Source: Polynucleobacter meluiroseus (lineage in GTDB: Bacteria > Pseudomonadota > Gammaproteobacteria > Burkholderiales > Burkholderiaceae). From it: 53,243 nt of DNA. The notes under the pieces were generated by a model, which worked only from the letters and a program-made list of their open reading frames with translations, ran no database searches and was not told the origin of the DNA. A program made the position numbers and the translations under genes. Where the stretch lies: contig CAMDKY010000008.1 of the NCBI GenBank assembly GCA_945901245.1, positions 1-53,243 on the forward strand. Reading direction: 5' to 3'. How positions within the stretch are numbered: position 1 is the first letter of the stretch; the number at the start of each line of letters is the position of its first letter. Positions 29,241 through 40,526 of the stretch are shown in pieces.

Positions 29241-30548
29241 ATGCAAACCCAATTAGCCCCTCAGTTTATTAATACCCACGACGGCAATGAAGCTGCGCGT
29301 ATTTTAGGAAAGTGTGTGCACTGCGGCTTTTGCACGGCTACCTGCCCCACTTACCAATTATTAGGCGATGAACTCGATGGTCCGCGTGGGCGCATTTACC
29401 TCATCAAGCAAATGGCAGAAGGTCAAGCCGTCACTGAAAAAACCCGCCTCCACCTGGATCGCTGTTTAACCTGCCGCAATTGTGAAACCACTTGCCCAAG
29501 CGGCGTTCAATACGGTCAGCTGATCGACATTGGACGTAAATGGGCTGAAGAAAGTACTGCCCCTCGCAAATCCAGTGAGCGTCTCACGCGCTGGCTTTTA
29601 AAGGAAGGCTTAACACGCCCTGCGCTGTTTAATTCAGCCATGGCCTTGGGTAGGTTGGTGCGTCCACTGCTACCAAGTGAACTAAAACGCAAAGTGCCTG
29701 TCAATGGTATGTACGTCAATCAAATTAAAACAGGCAATGCAGTGAGTGCGGCGCCAGTAAAGCAGTCCCTTCGTAGCACGATGCTTATTCTGGAAGGTTG
29801 CGTACAGCCTGGCATGTTGCCCAATATCAATCAAGCGACCCAGCGTGTTTTATCGCGCCTCGGCGTTGACCTGATTAGCGCCCCTAAGGCAGGCTGTTGC
29901 GGCGCCCTGCGCTATCACCTCAATGACCAAGCCGGCGGACTGGATGATGCGCGGCGCAATATTGATGCGTGGTGGCCCTATGTTGATAGTAATAACCCAA
30001 TCAGCGCGATTGTGATGACGGCATCGGGCTGCGGCGTCATGGTGAAAGACTATGGTCATTTGCTTGCGGAGGATCCGCAGTATGCAGCCAAGGCCAAACG
30101 CATCTCTGAGCTCACAAAGGACTTAGCGGAAATTCTGCCAGACTATACCGAGAACTTGATCGGCCTCCTCGGCAGTAATCCAAAATCGGGCGTGGTCTAC
30201 CACCCTCCATGCACCTTGCAGCATGGTCAAAAAATTAAGGGGAAAGTAGAAGGGGTATTGGAAAGCATTGGGGTTCCCGTTCGCCTATGTACAGATAGTC
30301 ATTTGTGCTGCGGCTCTGCTGGTACCTACTCCGTTTTGCAACCAGCACTATCCAGTCAACTGCGTCAGCAAAAATTAGACCATTTGCATAAAACCTTTGA
30401 AGACAATCAGGCTACAGCCGTAGTTTCTGCCAACATTGGTTGCATCGCGCACTTACAACAAGACACCATGCCAGTCTTGCATTGGGTTGAAATTGTCGAT
30501 CAATTACTGACAGACGCTGCTAAAAAAACGCAGACCCTTTCGGCATGA
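29241..30548 (+). CDS. glcF: Glycolate oxidase iron-sulfur subunit GlcF
   Basis: The iron-sulfur subunit that passes electrons from the flavins to the quinone pool, 435 residues. It has two ferredoxin-type [4Fe-4S] motifs near the N-terminus (CVHCGFCTATCPTY and CLTCRNCETTCPSG) and two CCG-type domains (SAPKAGCCGALRYH; DSHLCCGSAGTY). With GlcD and GlcE it completes the enzyme. No glycolate permease or GlcC regulator is next to it. The stop overlaps the yggS start by an ATGA junction. Confidence 0.95.
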   Translation: MQTQLAPQFINTHDGNEAARILGKCVHCGFCTATCPTYQLLGDELDGPRGRIYLIKQMAEGQAVTEKTRLHLDRCLTCRNCETTCPSGVQYGQLIDIGRKWAEESTAPRKSSERLTRWLLKEGLTRPALFNSAMALGRLVRPLLPSELKRKVPVNGMYVNQIKTGNAVSAAPVKQSLRSTMLILEGCVQPGMLPNINQATQRVLSRLGVDLISAPKAGCCGALRYHLNDQAGGLDDARRNIDAWWPYVDSNNPISAIVMTASGCGVMVKDYGHLLAEDPQYAAKAKRISELTKDLAEILPDYTENLIGLLGSNPKSGVVYHPPCTLQHGQKIKGKVEGVLESIGVPVRLCTDSHLCCGSAGTYSVLQPALSSQLRQQKLDHLHKTFEDNQATAVVSANIGCIAHLQQDTMPVLHWVEIVDQLLTDAAKKTQTLSA

Positions 30549-31270
30549 GGGAAATTGCCGTTAATTTAATTCAGGTCAGAGACCGCATTGAATTAGCCGC
30601 CATCGCCGCCAAACGCGAGCCCGAAGAAATTCAGTTAATGGCGGTGAGCAAGCTTTTTTCTGCAAGCGCAGTGGAAGAAGCGATGCATGCAGGCCAGACT
30701 TGCTTTGGTGAAAACTACGTACAAGAAGGCGTTGAAAAGATACAGAAACTCGCCAAATTACGTCCTTGGCTTGAATGGCATTTTATTGGGCCACTGCAAA
30801 GCAATAAAACCAAGGAAGTAGCCCACAATTTTGACTGGGTTGAAAGCATTGACCGCTTAAAAATTGCAGAGCGTTTATCGGCGCAACGCCTAGAGCTCCC
30901 AGAAATACTACCCCTGCAAGTCTGTGTGCAAGTCAATGTCAGCAATGAAGAAAGTAAAAGTGGCGTCCCGATTGAAGAGGCAACGGCGCTGTGCGATGCG
31001 GTTGCACAACTACCAGGTCTGACTTTACGTGGACTGATGGCTATTCCCGCGCCCAGCACTGACCCCGCAGAACAACGCGCCGCATGCGCCAAAATGAAAG
31101 CGCTGTTTGGGCAAATTCAGCAAGCTCGCCTGGACGATCGGGGTTACGCCTATTTTGATACCCTATCCATGGGCATGTCCGACGATCTCGAGGCAGCGAT
31201 TGCCGAGGGCAGTACCTTGGTTCGAATCGGCACCGCCATCTTTGGTCAGCGCCCTATAAACAAGGCCTAG
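30545..31270 (+). CDS. yggS: PLP homeostasis protein YggS (alanine racemase-like fold)
   Basis: A 241-residue pyridoxal-phosphate-binding protein of the YggS/PROSC (PLPBP) family, which controls free PLP and affects amino acid pools. It has the PLP-lysine block LMAVSKLFSA, the CFGENYVQEG motif and the LSMGMSDDLEAAIAEGSTLVRIGTAIFG C-terminal signature. The start overlaps glcF, and proC follows after 13 bases; yggS-proC is one of the most widely kept gene pairs in bacteria, here joined to the glycolate operon. Confidence 0.95.
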   Translation: MREIAVNLIQVRDRIELAAIAAKREPEEIQLMAVSKLFSASAVEEAMHAGQTCFGENYVQEGVEKIQKLAKLRPWLEWHFIGPLQSNKTKEVAHNFDWVESIDRLKIAERLSAQRLELPEILPLQVCVQVNVSNEESKSGVPIEEATALCDAVAQLPGLTLRGLMAIPAPSTDPAEQRAACAKMKALFGQIQQARLDDRGYAYFDTLSMGMSDDLEAAIAEGSTLVRIGTAIFGQRPINKA

Positions 31271-31283
31271 TACTATTCTGTTT

Positions 31284-32147
31284 ATGACTGATTCCATTCA
31301 TTCCCCTTTGGCCCAAACGCACATCACCTTTATTGGCGGCGGCAATATGGGTCGAGCCCTGATTGGCGGCTTGCTGGCGAGTGGCCTCTCTACCAAACAA
31401 ATGACTGTCGTAGAGCCATTTACTGCTACTGCAGAAAAGCTCAAGGCTGATTTTTCCCTGGCCATCGTCAATTCAATCGACCAATTGCAATTCGATTCAA
31501 AGCTCGAGCATGTTGTCGTGATGGCTGTGAAGCCACAAGATTTTAAGCAAGTAACCCTATCGCTAGCCCCCCACTTAAAAACCATCGCTGAAGATCGCTT
31601 ACTCATCATCAGCATTGCAGCCGGTATTCGGCTTAGCAGCATGGCAAGCTGGTTAGGTCATTCGCGCTGCGTACGCGCGATGCCAAATACCCCTGCGCTC
31701 ATCGGTATGGGCATTACGGGTTTATGTGCAAACAATAGTGTTGATATGCAAGCGCGCGCTAAGGCAACAGCGCTGTGTAATGCTGTGGGGCAAAGCGTAT
31801 GGGTGCCTGAAGAAAATTTAATTGATGCGGTTACTGCGGTATCTGGCAGTGGGCCTGCTTATGTTTTTGCGTTTTTAGAGGCGCTGCAAAGCGGTGGAGA
31901 AAAACTAGGTCTGGATCCAGCAAGCGCCAGAGCCCTTGCTTACGCTACCTTGCAAGGTGCTGCGCAGCTTGCCGTCAATTCGACTGAATCAGCTGGTAGT
32001 TTACGAGAAAAGGTCACTTCCAAGGGCGGTACAACGGCCGCCGCTTTAACCGTTCTTAAGGAGGAGGATTGGCAAGGCATTTTAGAGGCGGCTCTGGCTG
32101 CTGCAGCCAAGCGCGGCAAAGCCATGGGCGATGAGTTAGCCCAATAG
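31284..32147 (+). CDS. proC: Pyrroline-5-carboxylate reductase
   Basis: ProC reduces pyrroline-5-carboxylate to proline with NADPH. The 287-residue protein has the Rossmann motif [16 protein letters not shown] at about residues 17-32, [14 protein letters not shown], and the family signature around [14 protein letters not shown] and [13 protein letters not shown]. Its last 12 bases overlap the 3' end of ubiA on the other strand. Confidence 0.97.
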   Translation: MTDSIHSPLAQTHITFIGGGNMGRALIGGLLASGLSTKQMTVVEPFTATAEKLKADFSLAIVNSIDQLQFDSKLEHVVVMAVKPQDFKQVTLSLAPHLKTIAEDRLLIISIAAGIRLSSMASWLGHSRCVRAMPNTPALIGMGITGLCANNSVDMQARAKATALCNAVGQSVWVPEENLIDAVTAVSGSGPAYVFAFLEALQSGGEKLGLDPASARALAYATLQGAAQLAVNSTESAGSLREKVTSKGGTTAAALTVLKEEDWQGILEAALAAAAKRGKAMGDELAQ

Positions 32148-32987
32148 TCCCAGTACGATCCCCAGAAATAAAAATGCGCCTAGCCAGTTATTGTGGCGAA
32201 ATGCCTTAAAGCAAGCTTCCCGTTGCCGAGTGCGTACCAGTGATACATGGTAGATCGCACAGACCAGTGCGCCAATCCAGCCAAGCCAAAACCAATCATT
32301 AAGCTGGGCTAGGTAGGCAACCCATAATTGACTAAAGAGAAGCAGTGCATAACTCACTGCAATTGCTAGCACGTCATAGCGTCCAAACGTAATAGCCGAA
32401 GTACGCAAGCCCAAACGCAAATCGTCATCGCGATCAACCATGGCATACGCCGTGTCATAGGCAATCGTCCAGAAAATATTACCTACAAATAAAACCCATG
32501 CCTCCAGCGGCACCTGATTTTGACTTGCGGCATACGCCATCGGAATACCAAAACCAAATGCAATCCCTAATACAGCTTGGGGCATTGCAAAGACACGCTT
32601 CGTAAATGGGTAGATTGCGGCGACGATAACCGCAAAAACAGATAATTGTTTTGTGAGTAAATTCAGTGGCTGGATTAAGGCAAAGGAAAATAAGGCCAGA
32701 AGAGCAGCAATCGCTACGGCTTCCATGCCGCTAATTTGACCGCTGGTGATGGGGCGATTTTTGGTACGCTCGACATGGCGATCAAAATCCTGATCAGCAT
32801 AGTCATTCACTGCACAGCCCGCGCTACGCATCAAAAAAGTACCCAGCGTAAAGATAATCAATAAATCCAATGGCGGCATGCCTTGATTGGACAGCCAAAG
32901 CGCCCAGTAAGTAGGCCATAGTAATAACAGCGTACCGATCGGCTTGTCGAGCCGAATTAAGCGGGCGTATGCATGCAGGCGCTGCAA
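32136..32987 (-). CDS. ubiA: 4-hydroxybenzoate octaprenyltransferase
   Basis: UbiA attaches the polyprenyl chain to 4-hydroxybenzoate in ubiquinone synthesis, inside the membrane. The 283-residue protein has many hydrophobic helices and both aspartate-rich motifs: [19 protein letters not shown] (first) and [17 protein letters not shown] (second), which bind magnesium-pyrophosphate. It starts 2 bases after the oxyR stop, so recG-oxyR-ubiA form one transcription unit, and its 3' end overlaps proC. Confidence 0.97.
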   Translation of the reverse strand: MQRLHAYARLIRLDKPIGTLLLLWPTYWALWLSNQGMPPLDLLIIFTLGTFLMRSAGCAVNDYADQDFDRHVERTKNRPITSGQISGMEAVAIAALLALFSFALIQPLNLLTKQLSVFAVIVAAIYPFTKRVFAMPQAVLGIAFGFGIPMAYAASQNQVPLEAWVLFVGNIFWTIAYDTAYAMVDRDDDLRLGLRTSAITFGRYDVLAIAVSYALLLFSQLWVAYLAQLNDWFWLGWIGALVCAIYHVSLVRTRQREACFKAFRHNNWLGAFLFLGIVLGLLG

Positions 32988-32989
32988 AC

Positions 32990-33916
32990 TCAGACCAGCC
33001 TCGCTCCAGGCAAATCGCAGCGCCGGATTGTTTTTGCGAGCTCGACCATCGCGGCAGCACGCGGATAACTTTTACGCCACACTAAACTCACGCGGCGCGT
33101 TGGCATGGGCTCTTCAAATGGGATGTAGCGAATTAAACCCTCGCGTGTTTTGGGGTCCGGAATCGAGGTGAGCGGCAAAACGGTAATACCAATACCGCCC
33201 GCAACCATTTGCCGAATGGTTTCTAAAGAGGATCCTTCAAAACTGCGTTGCTCACCTATTGTCGGTCCTGGCCCAAAGCGATTGAGCTCTGGGCATACGC
33301 CAATCACATGATCCCGAAAGCAGTGTCCCGCGCCCAAGAGCAAGGTATTTTGTTCTTTTAATTCGTCATGACCAATCAATTGGCGATCGGTCCAAGGATG
33401 ATCTTGCGGAACAGCCACGTAAAATGGCTCATCATACAACTCAGCGACTTCAAGGCCGGCCATCGGAAATGGATCGGCCAAAATAGCGCAGTCGAGGGCG
33501 CCTTGGCGCAGCATCTCCAGCAAACGAACCGTAAAATTCTCCTCTAAAAATAGAGGGGCGTTTGGCATCGATTTACGCGCAACCCGCACTAGGCTAGGCA
33601 GCAAATAGGGTGCAACCGTATAAATTGCGCCGAGGCGTAATGGCCCCGACAATGGATCTTGTCCGTGCTTTGCGAGGTGCTTGAGCGCATTGGCTTCCTC
33701 TAAAACACGCTGCGCTTGCTCCACAATCAAGATTCCTAAAGCAGTCATTGCAACCTCAGCACTGGTGCGTTCAAAAATCTGCGCGCCTAATTCCTCTTCG
33801 AGTTTCTTAATGGCAACCGATAAGGTCGGTTGCGAAACGTGGCATGCCTCTGCAGCACGCCCAAAGTGGCGCTCCCGGGCAACCGCAACAATGTAGCGAA
33901 GTTCAGTTAATGTCAT
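32990..33916 (-). CDS. oxyR: Peroxide-sensing LysR-type regulator OxyR
   Basis: A 308-residue LysR-type regulator. The N-terminal winged helix-turn-helix ([22 protein letters not shown] to about residue 60) is followed by the sensor domain. The peroxide-sensing cysteine pair is present in [14 protein letters not shown], at C199 and C208, the same numbers as in Escherichia coli OxyR; this separates it from other LysR proteins. On oxidation it should activate catalase, peroxidase or related genes, none of which lie here. It sits between recG and ubiA with gaps of 10 and 2 bases, so it appears co-transcribed with them rather than divergent from its own target. Confidence 0.95.
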   Translation of the reverse strand: MTLTELRYIVAVARERHFGRAAEACHVSQPTLSVAIKKLEEELGAQIFERTSAEVAMTALGILIVEQAQRVLEEANALKHLAKHGQDPLSGPLRLGAIYTVAPYLLPSLVRVARKSMPNAPLFLEENFTVRLLEMLRQGALDCAILADPFPMAGLEVAELYDEPFYVAVPQDHPWTDRQLIGHDELKEQNTLLLGAGHCFRDHVIGVCPELNRFGPGPTIGEQRSFEGSSLETIRQMVAGGIGITVLPLTSIPDPKTREGLIRYIPFEEPMPTRRVSLVWRKSYPRAAAMVELAKTIRRCDLPGARLV

Positions 33917-33926
33917 GGACTAATTA

Positions 33927-36002
33927 TCAGGCTTTTAGAAAATCGGCGCGCGATCCGAGCCACCGTTCCAATTGCTGCTCCACCACATCAGGGTAATTTG
34001 CTAGAAGACGCTCTGCTACCTGCTGGGCTAAATCAATCAGCCAGGCATCGCGTTGCAGGTCAACAAAACGGAGCATGGTATCGCCCGATTGCTTAGCGCC
34101 CAAGAGTTCACCCGGACCTCGCAGTGATAAATCCCGCTCTGCAATCACAAAACCATCGGATACTTCACGTAGGGTTTGCAAGCGCTCCTTGGCTGCCGCC
34201 GAAAGTGACTCTGCATACAGCAAAATACAAACGGAATCAGCAGTACCGCGCCCCACTCGGCCACGCAATTGATGAATTTGCGCATAGCCAAATCGTTCTG
34301 CATGCTCAATCACCATCAATGCTGCATTGGGTACATCAACGCCAACCTCAATCACGGTAGTCGCTACCAGCAATTGAATTTGATTAGCCTTGAATGCTGC
34401 CATCACGGCGGCCTTCTCCTCCGCCTTTAATCGCCCATGCACCAGGCCTACTTTAAATTGTGGCAGGTGCTGCTCTAACTGCGCATAACTCTCCACTGCC
34501 GTTTGCAGTTGCAGGGCGTCGGACTCTTCAATTAAGGGACAAACCCAGTAGGCTTGCAAGCCCTTACTCAACCAGTCCTGCAGTCCATTGATGACTTCAT
34601 CCCGCCGGCTGTGCTTCACCACCTTCGTCGTAATGGGCTTACGTCCTGGCGGCAGCTCATCCACTACAGCGACATCCAGATCGGCATAGTAGGTCATTGC
34701 TAAGGTGCGGGGGATTGGGGTTGCGGACATCATCAGTTGATGGCAGTAGAACAATTCCGAGCCGATGCGTTGCGATATCTCTAAGCGCTGGCGAACTCCA
34801 AAGCGGTGCTGCTCATCAATTACCGCGAGGCCCAACTTCGCAAACGAAACACTTTCCTGAATCAAGGCATGTGTACCAATAATCAGTTGCGCAGCACCAC
34901 TCTCAATCGCTGCATGGGCGGCTTTTTTTTCTTTGGCTTTTAAACTACCCGACAGCCAGACAATCTCTACCCCAAGTGGTCCAAACCATTCTTGCATTTT
35001 GATGTAGTGCTGCTCGGCTAGGATTTCAGTGGGGGCCATGATGGCAGCCTGATAACCATGGTCGATTGCCCTCGCTGCGGCCAGCGCCGCAACCACGGTC
35101 TTACCGCTGCCCACATCGCCCTGCAGTAAGCGATTCATCGGAAACGCTTGACTTAAGTCCGCTTCAATTTGTACCCATACCCGCTGTTGCGCGCGCGTTA
35201 ATTCGAATGGCAGCGCTGCCAACAGTCCTAGTTCAATCGATTGCTGCCCCCCAGTCGATGGGCTTCCATGCAAACGAGGTGCATTACGCTGACGGCGTAA
35301 TGCATGAGCCTGCTTTAACGAGAGCTGCTGGGCCAGTAACTCTTCAAACTGCACCCGTCGCCATGCCGGGTGAGTTCGCTCCATTAGAGCGGCGGTATCG
35401 GCATCGGCTGGTGGGTTGTGTAGGTAATGAATCGCATCGTGCAAAGGCATCCACTCGCCCCGCGGCAAGAGATCAGCCGTCACGGGTGCAGGAATCAGCT
35501 CGGCTAGAAATTGCTTGATGTCAGCCGATCGCAATGCCTGCTGCACCGCCTTACGAATCACCGTTTGAGTCACGCCCTCACTGGCGGGATAGACCGGGGT
35601 CAGGCTTGCTGGTAGCGGCGCATCGGGCGCAACTGCTTTGACGGTGGGGTGAACCATCTCAGGCCCCGAATACCCATCGCGCACCTCTCCACGAACGCGC
35701 ACATGAGCGCCCACAGCCATTTGCTTTTGCTGGCTTGGGTAAAAATTGAGAAAGCGCAACTGAAGCAGAGCGGTGTCATCCTCAATGGTGACTACCAACT
35801 GCCGCCGTGGCCGAAACAGCACCTGACTACGTATCACCTTCCCTTGGGTCTGTACTGCGCTAAATGACCCTTTAATTAATGCGTCTTCGATGGTGTAAAG
35901 CGCAGTCTCATCCTCGTAGCGGCTTGGAAGGTGCAATGCGAGCGCAATGGGACTATTTAAGCCCATTTTTTCGAGTGCATTTGGTGATCGGGGTTTCGTC
36001 AT
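33927..36002 (-). CDS. recG: ATP-dependent DNA helicase RecG
   Basis: RecG reverses stalled replication forks and migrates branched DNA. The protein has the N-terminal wedge/OB domain (around residues 50-150) and helicase motifs LLQGDVGSGKTVVAA (Walker A), VIDEQHRFG (DExH box), MSATPIPRTLAMTYYADLD and QLRGRVGRG. I use the ATG at 36002 (MTKPRSPNALEKMGL), giving 691 residues, close to the usual length. The frame is open to an ATG at 36038, which would add 12 residues and overlap the divergent queA start at 36033. Promoters of recG and queA must therefore lie in or across each other's coding ends. Confidence 0.96.
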   Translation of the reverse strand: MTKPRSPNALEKMGLNSPIALALHLPSRYEDETALYTIEDALIKGSFSAVQTQGKVIRSQVLFRPRRQLVVTIEDDTALLQLRFLNFYPSQQKQMAVGAHVRVRGEVRDGYSGPEMVHPTVKAVAPDAPLPASLTPVYPASEGVTQTVIRKAVQQALRSADIKQFLAELIPAPVTADLLPRGEWMPLHDAIHYLHNPPADADTAALMERTHPAWRRVQFEELLAQQLSLKQAHALRRQRNAPRLHGSPSTGGQQSIELGLLAALPFELTRAQQRVWVQIEADLSQAFPMNRLLQGDVGSGKTVVAALAAARAIDHGYQAAIMAPTEILAEQHYIKMQEWFGPLGVEIVWLSGSLKAKEKKAAHAAIESGAAQLIIGTHALIQESVSFAKLGLAVIDEQHRFGVRQRLEISQRIGSELFYCHQLMMSATPIPRTLAMTYYADLDVAVVDELPPGRKPITTKVVKHSRRDEVINGLQDWLSKGLQAYWVCPLIEESDALQLQTAVESYAQLEQHLPQFKVGLVHGRLKAEEKAAVMAAFKANQIQLLVATTVIEVGVDVPNAALMVIEHAERFGYAQIHQLRGRVGRGTADSVCILLYAESLSAAAKERLQTLREVSDGFVIAERDLSLRGPGELLGAKQSGDTMLRFVDLQRDAWLIDLAQQVAERLLANYPDVVEQQLERWLGSRADFLKA

Positions 36003-36032
36003 GGTTAGAATTCCAACTTCGATGGTAACGCT

Positions 36033-37052
36033 ATGCAACTCTCCGACTTCAATTACGACCTTCCGCCCGAGCTAATTGCTCAGCACCCCCTCGCCAATCG
36101 CTCCGACAGCCGCTTGTTGGAGGTGGCCGCCAACGGCTTGCATGACCGTACATTTGTCGATATCAGCCAAATTGCCAAGCCTGGCGATTTATTCATCTTC
36201 AATGATACGAAGGTAATCCCAGCAAGGCTATATGGTCAGAAAGAAACCGGGGGGCAAGTTGAGCTCTTAATTGAGCGCATCACCGGTGAAAATCGAGCCT
36301 GGGTGCAAATTAGAGCCTCAAAGACGCCCAAAGTCGGCAACCGAATCCACATTCAGAATAAGCTCGGCGAACAAATCGATGTCGAGATCCTGGAGCGTAA
36401 GGATCGCTTTTATGAAATTGCTTTTCAGCAAAGCGTATTGGAATTACTCGATCGCTTTGGTGAACTACCCCTGCCGCACTACATAGAGCACCAAGCGGAT
36501 CGCGATGATGCCGAGCGCTATCAAACTGTTTTGGCAAGTAATCCGGGAGCAGTGGCAGCGCCAACGGCAGGCTTGCACTTTGATGATTTGGTTTTGGGAC
36601 AACTGGCTAAGAATGGAGTGGAACGAGCGACCATCACCTTGCATGTGGGTGCCGGCACCTTCACACCGGTTCACTCCGAAGATTTAAGTCAGCACCAAAT
36701 GCATTACGAGTGGTACAGCATCCCCGAAAAAACCATTGAAGCTATTAAACAAACCAAACAAAGGGGCGGACGTGTGATCGCAGTCGGCACTACCAGCTTG
36801 CGCACACTGGAGAGCTATGCCCTGAATCAACAACTCACCGGGGATACCAATTTATTTATTACCCCTGGTTTTGAATTTAAGATGGTGGACGCCTTGGTAA
36901 CGAACTTTCACTTACCCAAATCCACTTTACTCATGTTGGTCAGCGCCTTTGCCGGTATGGATACCATTCGGGATGCTTATCAGCATGCGATTGCGCAGCG
37001 CTACCGCTTTTTCAGTTATGGTGATGCCATGCTCCTGAATCGATCCGCTTAA
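36033..37052 (+). CDS. queA: S-adenosylmethionine:tRNA ribosyltransferase-isomerase
   Basis: QueA converts preQ1 in tRNA to epoxyqueuosine using the ribosyl part of SAM. The 339-residue protein begins [19 protein letters not shown], the standard QueA start, and has the [22 protein letters not shown] and THVGAGTFxPV-like ([15 protein letters not shown]) motifs plus [17 protein letters not shown] near the end. It is 10 bases before tgt, the preceding enzyme of the same pathway. The start region overlaps or abuts recG on the other strand. Confidence 0.97.
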   Translation: MQLSDFNYDLPPELIAQHPLANRSDSRLLEVAANGLHDRTFVDISQIAKPGDLFIFNDTKVIPARLYGQKETGGQVELLIERITGENRAWVQIRASKTPKVGNRIHIQNKLGEQIDVEILERKDRFYEIAFQQSVLELLDRFGELPLPHYIEHQADRDDAERYQTVLASNPGAVAAPTAGLHFDDLVLGQLAKNGVERATITLHVGAGTFTPVHSEDLSQHQMHYEWYSIPEKTIEAIKQTKQRGGRVIAVGTTSLRTLESYALNQQLTGDTNLFITPGFEFKMVDALVTNFHLPKSTLLMLVSAFAGMDTIRDAYQHAIAQRYRFFSYGDAMLLNRSA

Positions 37053-38219
<1,167 letters not shown>

Positions 38220-38306
38220 CCTACCCACCCCCATCTACAGTTTAGAATTGCACCTTAGCCGATCTTTCTGGCTTTTTAATTAGGGTTCTATATGGAGGCG
38301 TTGAAT

Positions 38307-38630
38307 ATGTGGATTAGTAATGCATTTGCTCAAACTGGCACAGGCTCGGATAGCGGCGGCCTAATGGGTTTCTTACCCATCCTTTTGATGTTTGTGGTGC
38401 TGTACTTCATCATGATTCGCCCACAAATGAAGCGCCAAAAAGAAACGCGCCTCATGCTCGAAGCCTTGGCAGTTGGCGACGAAGTAATTACCATCGGCGG
38501 AATTCTTGGCAAAGTCACCGCAATGAAAGACCAAAACGTAACCGTTGAAATTGCAGCGGGCACCGAAGTGATCATGCAAAAAGGCGCGATCACCATGGTT
38601 TTACCCAAGGGTAGCCTCAAAGCTGCTTAA
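38307..38630 (+). CDS. yajC: Preprotein translocase accessory subunit YajC
   Basis: A 107-residue inner-membrane protein that associates with SecDF. It has one hydrophobic helix (GFLPILLMFVVLYFIMI, about residues 22-40) and then the conserved RPQMKRQKE and GDEVITIGGILGKV blocks. I start it at the ATG at 38307 because GGAGG at 38294-38298 stands 8 bases before it; the frame also has an ATG at 38292, but the ribosome site would then lie inside the gene. It precedes secD by 33 bases. Confidence 0.95.
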   Translation: MWISNAFAQTGTGSDSGGLMGFLPILLMFVVLYFIMIRPQMKRQKETRLMLEALAVGDEVITIGGILGKVTAMKDQNVTVEIAAGTEVIMQKGAITMVLPKGSLKAA

Positions 38631-38663
38631 TCTATTTATTTGTAGCAGCGCCTTCGAGACACT

Positions 38664-40523
38664 ATGAATCGTTATCCACTTTGGAAGTACCTTGTAATTG
38701 GTGTTGCGCTCCTGATCGGCGCGCTTTACTCGTTACCCAATATTTTTGGAGAAGCGCCAGCGGTTCAAGTATCGGCGGCTAAGCCGACCGTCAAGGTTGA
38801 GTTGGCCACGCAGTCCCGAGTGGAAAAAATCTTAGCGGATGCATCCATTCCGATTACCGGGGTATTTTTCGAGCGCACCGGTAATGTGGGATCGGTGAAG
38901 GTCCGCTTTGACAACACGGATATTCAGCTGCGAGCCAAGGATTTACTGCAGCAGCAATTGAATTCCGATCCAAACGACCCCAGCTTTACAGTTGCCTTAA
39001 ATTTACTCTCTAACACACCCCATTGGCTCAGCTCCATCAATGCCATGCCAATGCCACTTGGCCTCGATTTGCGCGGTGGCGTGTACTTCCTGCTGCAAGT
39101 CGATATGCAAGGTGCAGTACAGAAAAAGGTGCTGGCCATTGCGGGTGACATTCGTAGTCAATTACGTGAAAAGAACATTCGCCATCAAGGCATTGAACGC
39201 GGCAATGAATCCATCACCATTCAGTTTGGAAGCACCGAGGAAGCAGAAAAAGCCAAGACACTGCTCACCGCCTCGCAAATTGACCTGACTTGGCAACTGA
39301 ATGCCCAGGCCGGTGGGGCTCGCCTTCTTGGCCAGTTCAAACCGAGCTCGCTCAAAGAAGTGCAAGACAGTGCGGTAAAACAAAACATCACTACACTCAA
39401 TAAACGCGTGAATGAATTGGCTGTAAAAGAGCCAGTGATTCAACAGCAAGGTGCTGATCGCATCATTGTGCAATTGCCCGGCGTACAAGACACCGCTCGT
39501 GCCAAAGACATTATTGGCCGCACCGCAACCCTCGAGTCACGATTAGCTGATCCACTGGTATCAACCATTGCAGTGGGCGATCCCGTTCCTCCTGGCATGG
39601 ATGTCTTCCGCTTTGGCGAAGGCCGTCTGGGTGTATTTAAGAAGTCAGTTATTTTTAGTGGTGACCGGATTACGGACGCCAGTGCCGGCTTTGATCAAAA
39701 TCAACGCCCCTCGGTCAATATCTCACTCGATGCGGCCGGTGGCCGCGTAATGCAAGAAGTCACCCGTGAAAACATTGGCAAGCCCATGGGTATGATCCTA
39801 TTTGAAAAAGGCAAAGGTGAAGTTTTGACAATTGCCACCATTCAAAGCGAGTTTGGCTCCAAGTTTCAGATTACCGGTCAGCCCACCACTGAAAGCGCCA
39901 ATGACCTTGCCCTGCTATTGCGCGCAGGCTCGCTGGCAGCGCCAATGGAAATCATCGAAGAGCGCACCATTGGCCCTAGCCTAGGCGCTGAGAATATTGA
40001 GAAAGGCTTCACCTCGCTGATCTTTGGTTTTATTGCAATCGCTGTCTTCATGATTGCTTACTACATGCTGTTTGGCTTTTTCTCGGTCACTGCTTTGGCC
40101 GTCAACATTGTGCTGCTGATTTCCCTACTCTCGATGCTACAGGCGACCTTAAGCTTGCCTGGCATTGCAGCGATGGCCTTGGCACTGGGCATGGCAATTG
40201 ACTCAAATGTGCTGATTAACGAGCGCATTCGGGAAGAATTGCGTCAAGGCGTTGCCCCTAGTACTGCCATTTCGATTGGCTTTGATAAGGCCTGGGCGAC
40301 TATTTTAGATTCGAATATTACAACCCTAATTGCTGGCTTAGCCTTGCTGGCTTTTGGCTCTGGGCCCATCAAGGGATTTGCGGTGGTGCATTGCTTGGGT
40401 ATTTTGACCTCGATGTTCTCGGCGGTATTTTTCTCGCGCGGCGTAGTTAACCTCTGGTACGGCAGAAAAAAGAAGTTGCAGAAAATTTCGATCGGCCAAA
40501 TCTGGCGCGCGAAAGAGGTATAA
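38664..40523 (+). CDS. secD: Protein translocase subunit SecD
   Basis: SecD with SecF uses the proton gradient to pull exported proteins across the inner membrane after SecYEG. The 619-residue protein has an N-terminal helix (YLVIGVALLIGALYSL), a large periplasmic region opening with GLDLRGGVYFLLQVDM, and five C-terminal helices beginning near IEKGFTSLIFGFIAIAVFM and including GMAIDSNVLINERIREEL. A YajC-SecD-SecF order with a 3-base gap to secF shows a single operon. Confidence 0.98.
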   Translation: MNRYPLWKYLVIGVALLIGALYSLPNIFGEAPAVQVSAAKPTVKVELATQSRVEKILADASIPITGVFFERTGNVGSVKVRFDNTDIQLRAKDLLQQQLNSDPNDPSFTVALNLLSNTPHWLSSINAMPMPLGLDLRGGVYFLLQVDMQGAVQKKVLAIAGDIRSQLREKNIRHQGIERGNESITIQFGSTEEAEKAKTLLTASQIDLTWQLNAQAGGARLLGQFKPSSLKEVQDSAVKQNITTLNKRVNELAVKEPVIQQQGADRIIVQLPGVQDTARAKDIIGRTATLESRLADPLVSTIAVGDPVPPGMDVFRFGEGRLGVFKKSVIFSGDRITDASAGFDQNQRPSVNISLDAAGGRVMQEVTRENIGKPMGMILFEKGKGEVLTIATIQSEFGSKFQITGQPTTESANDLALLLRAGSLAAPMEIIEERTIGPSLGAENIEKGFTSLIFGFIAIAVFMIAYYMLFGFFSVTALAVNIVLLISLLSMLQATLSLPGIAAMALALGMAIDSNVLINERIREELRQGVAPSTAISIGFDKAWATILDSNITTLIAGLALLAFGSGPIKGFAVVHCLGILTSMFSAVFFSRGVVNLWYGRKKKLQKISIGQIWRAKEV

Positions 40524-40526
40524 GCC

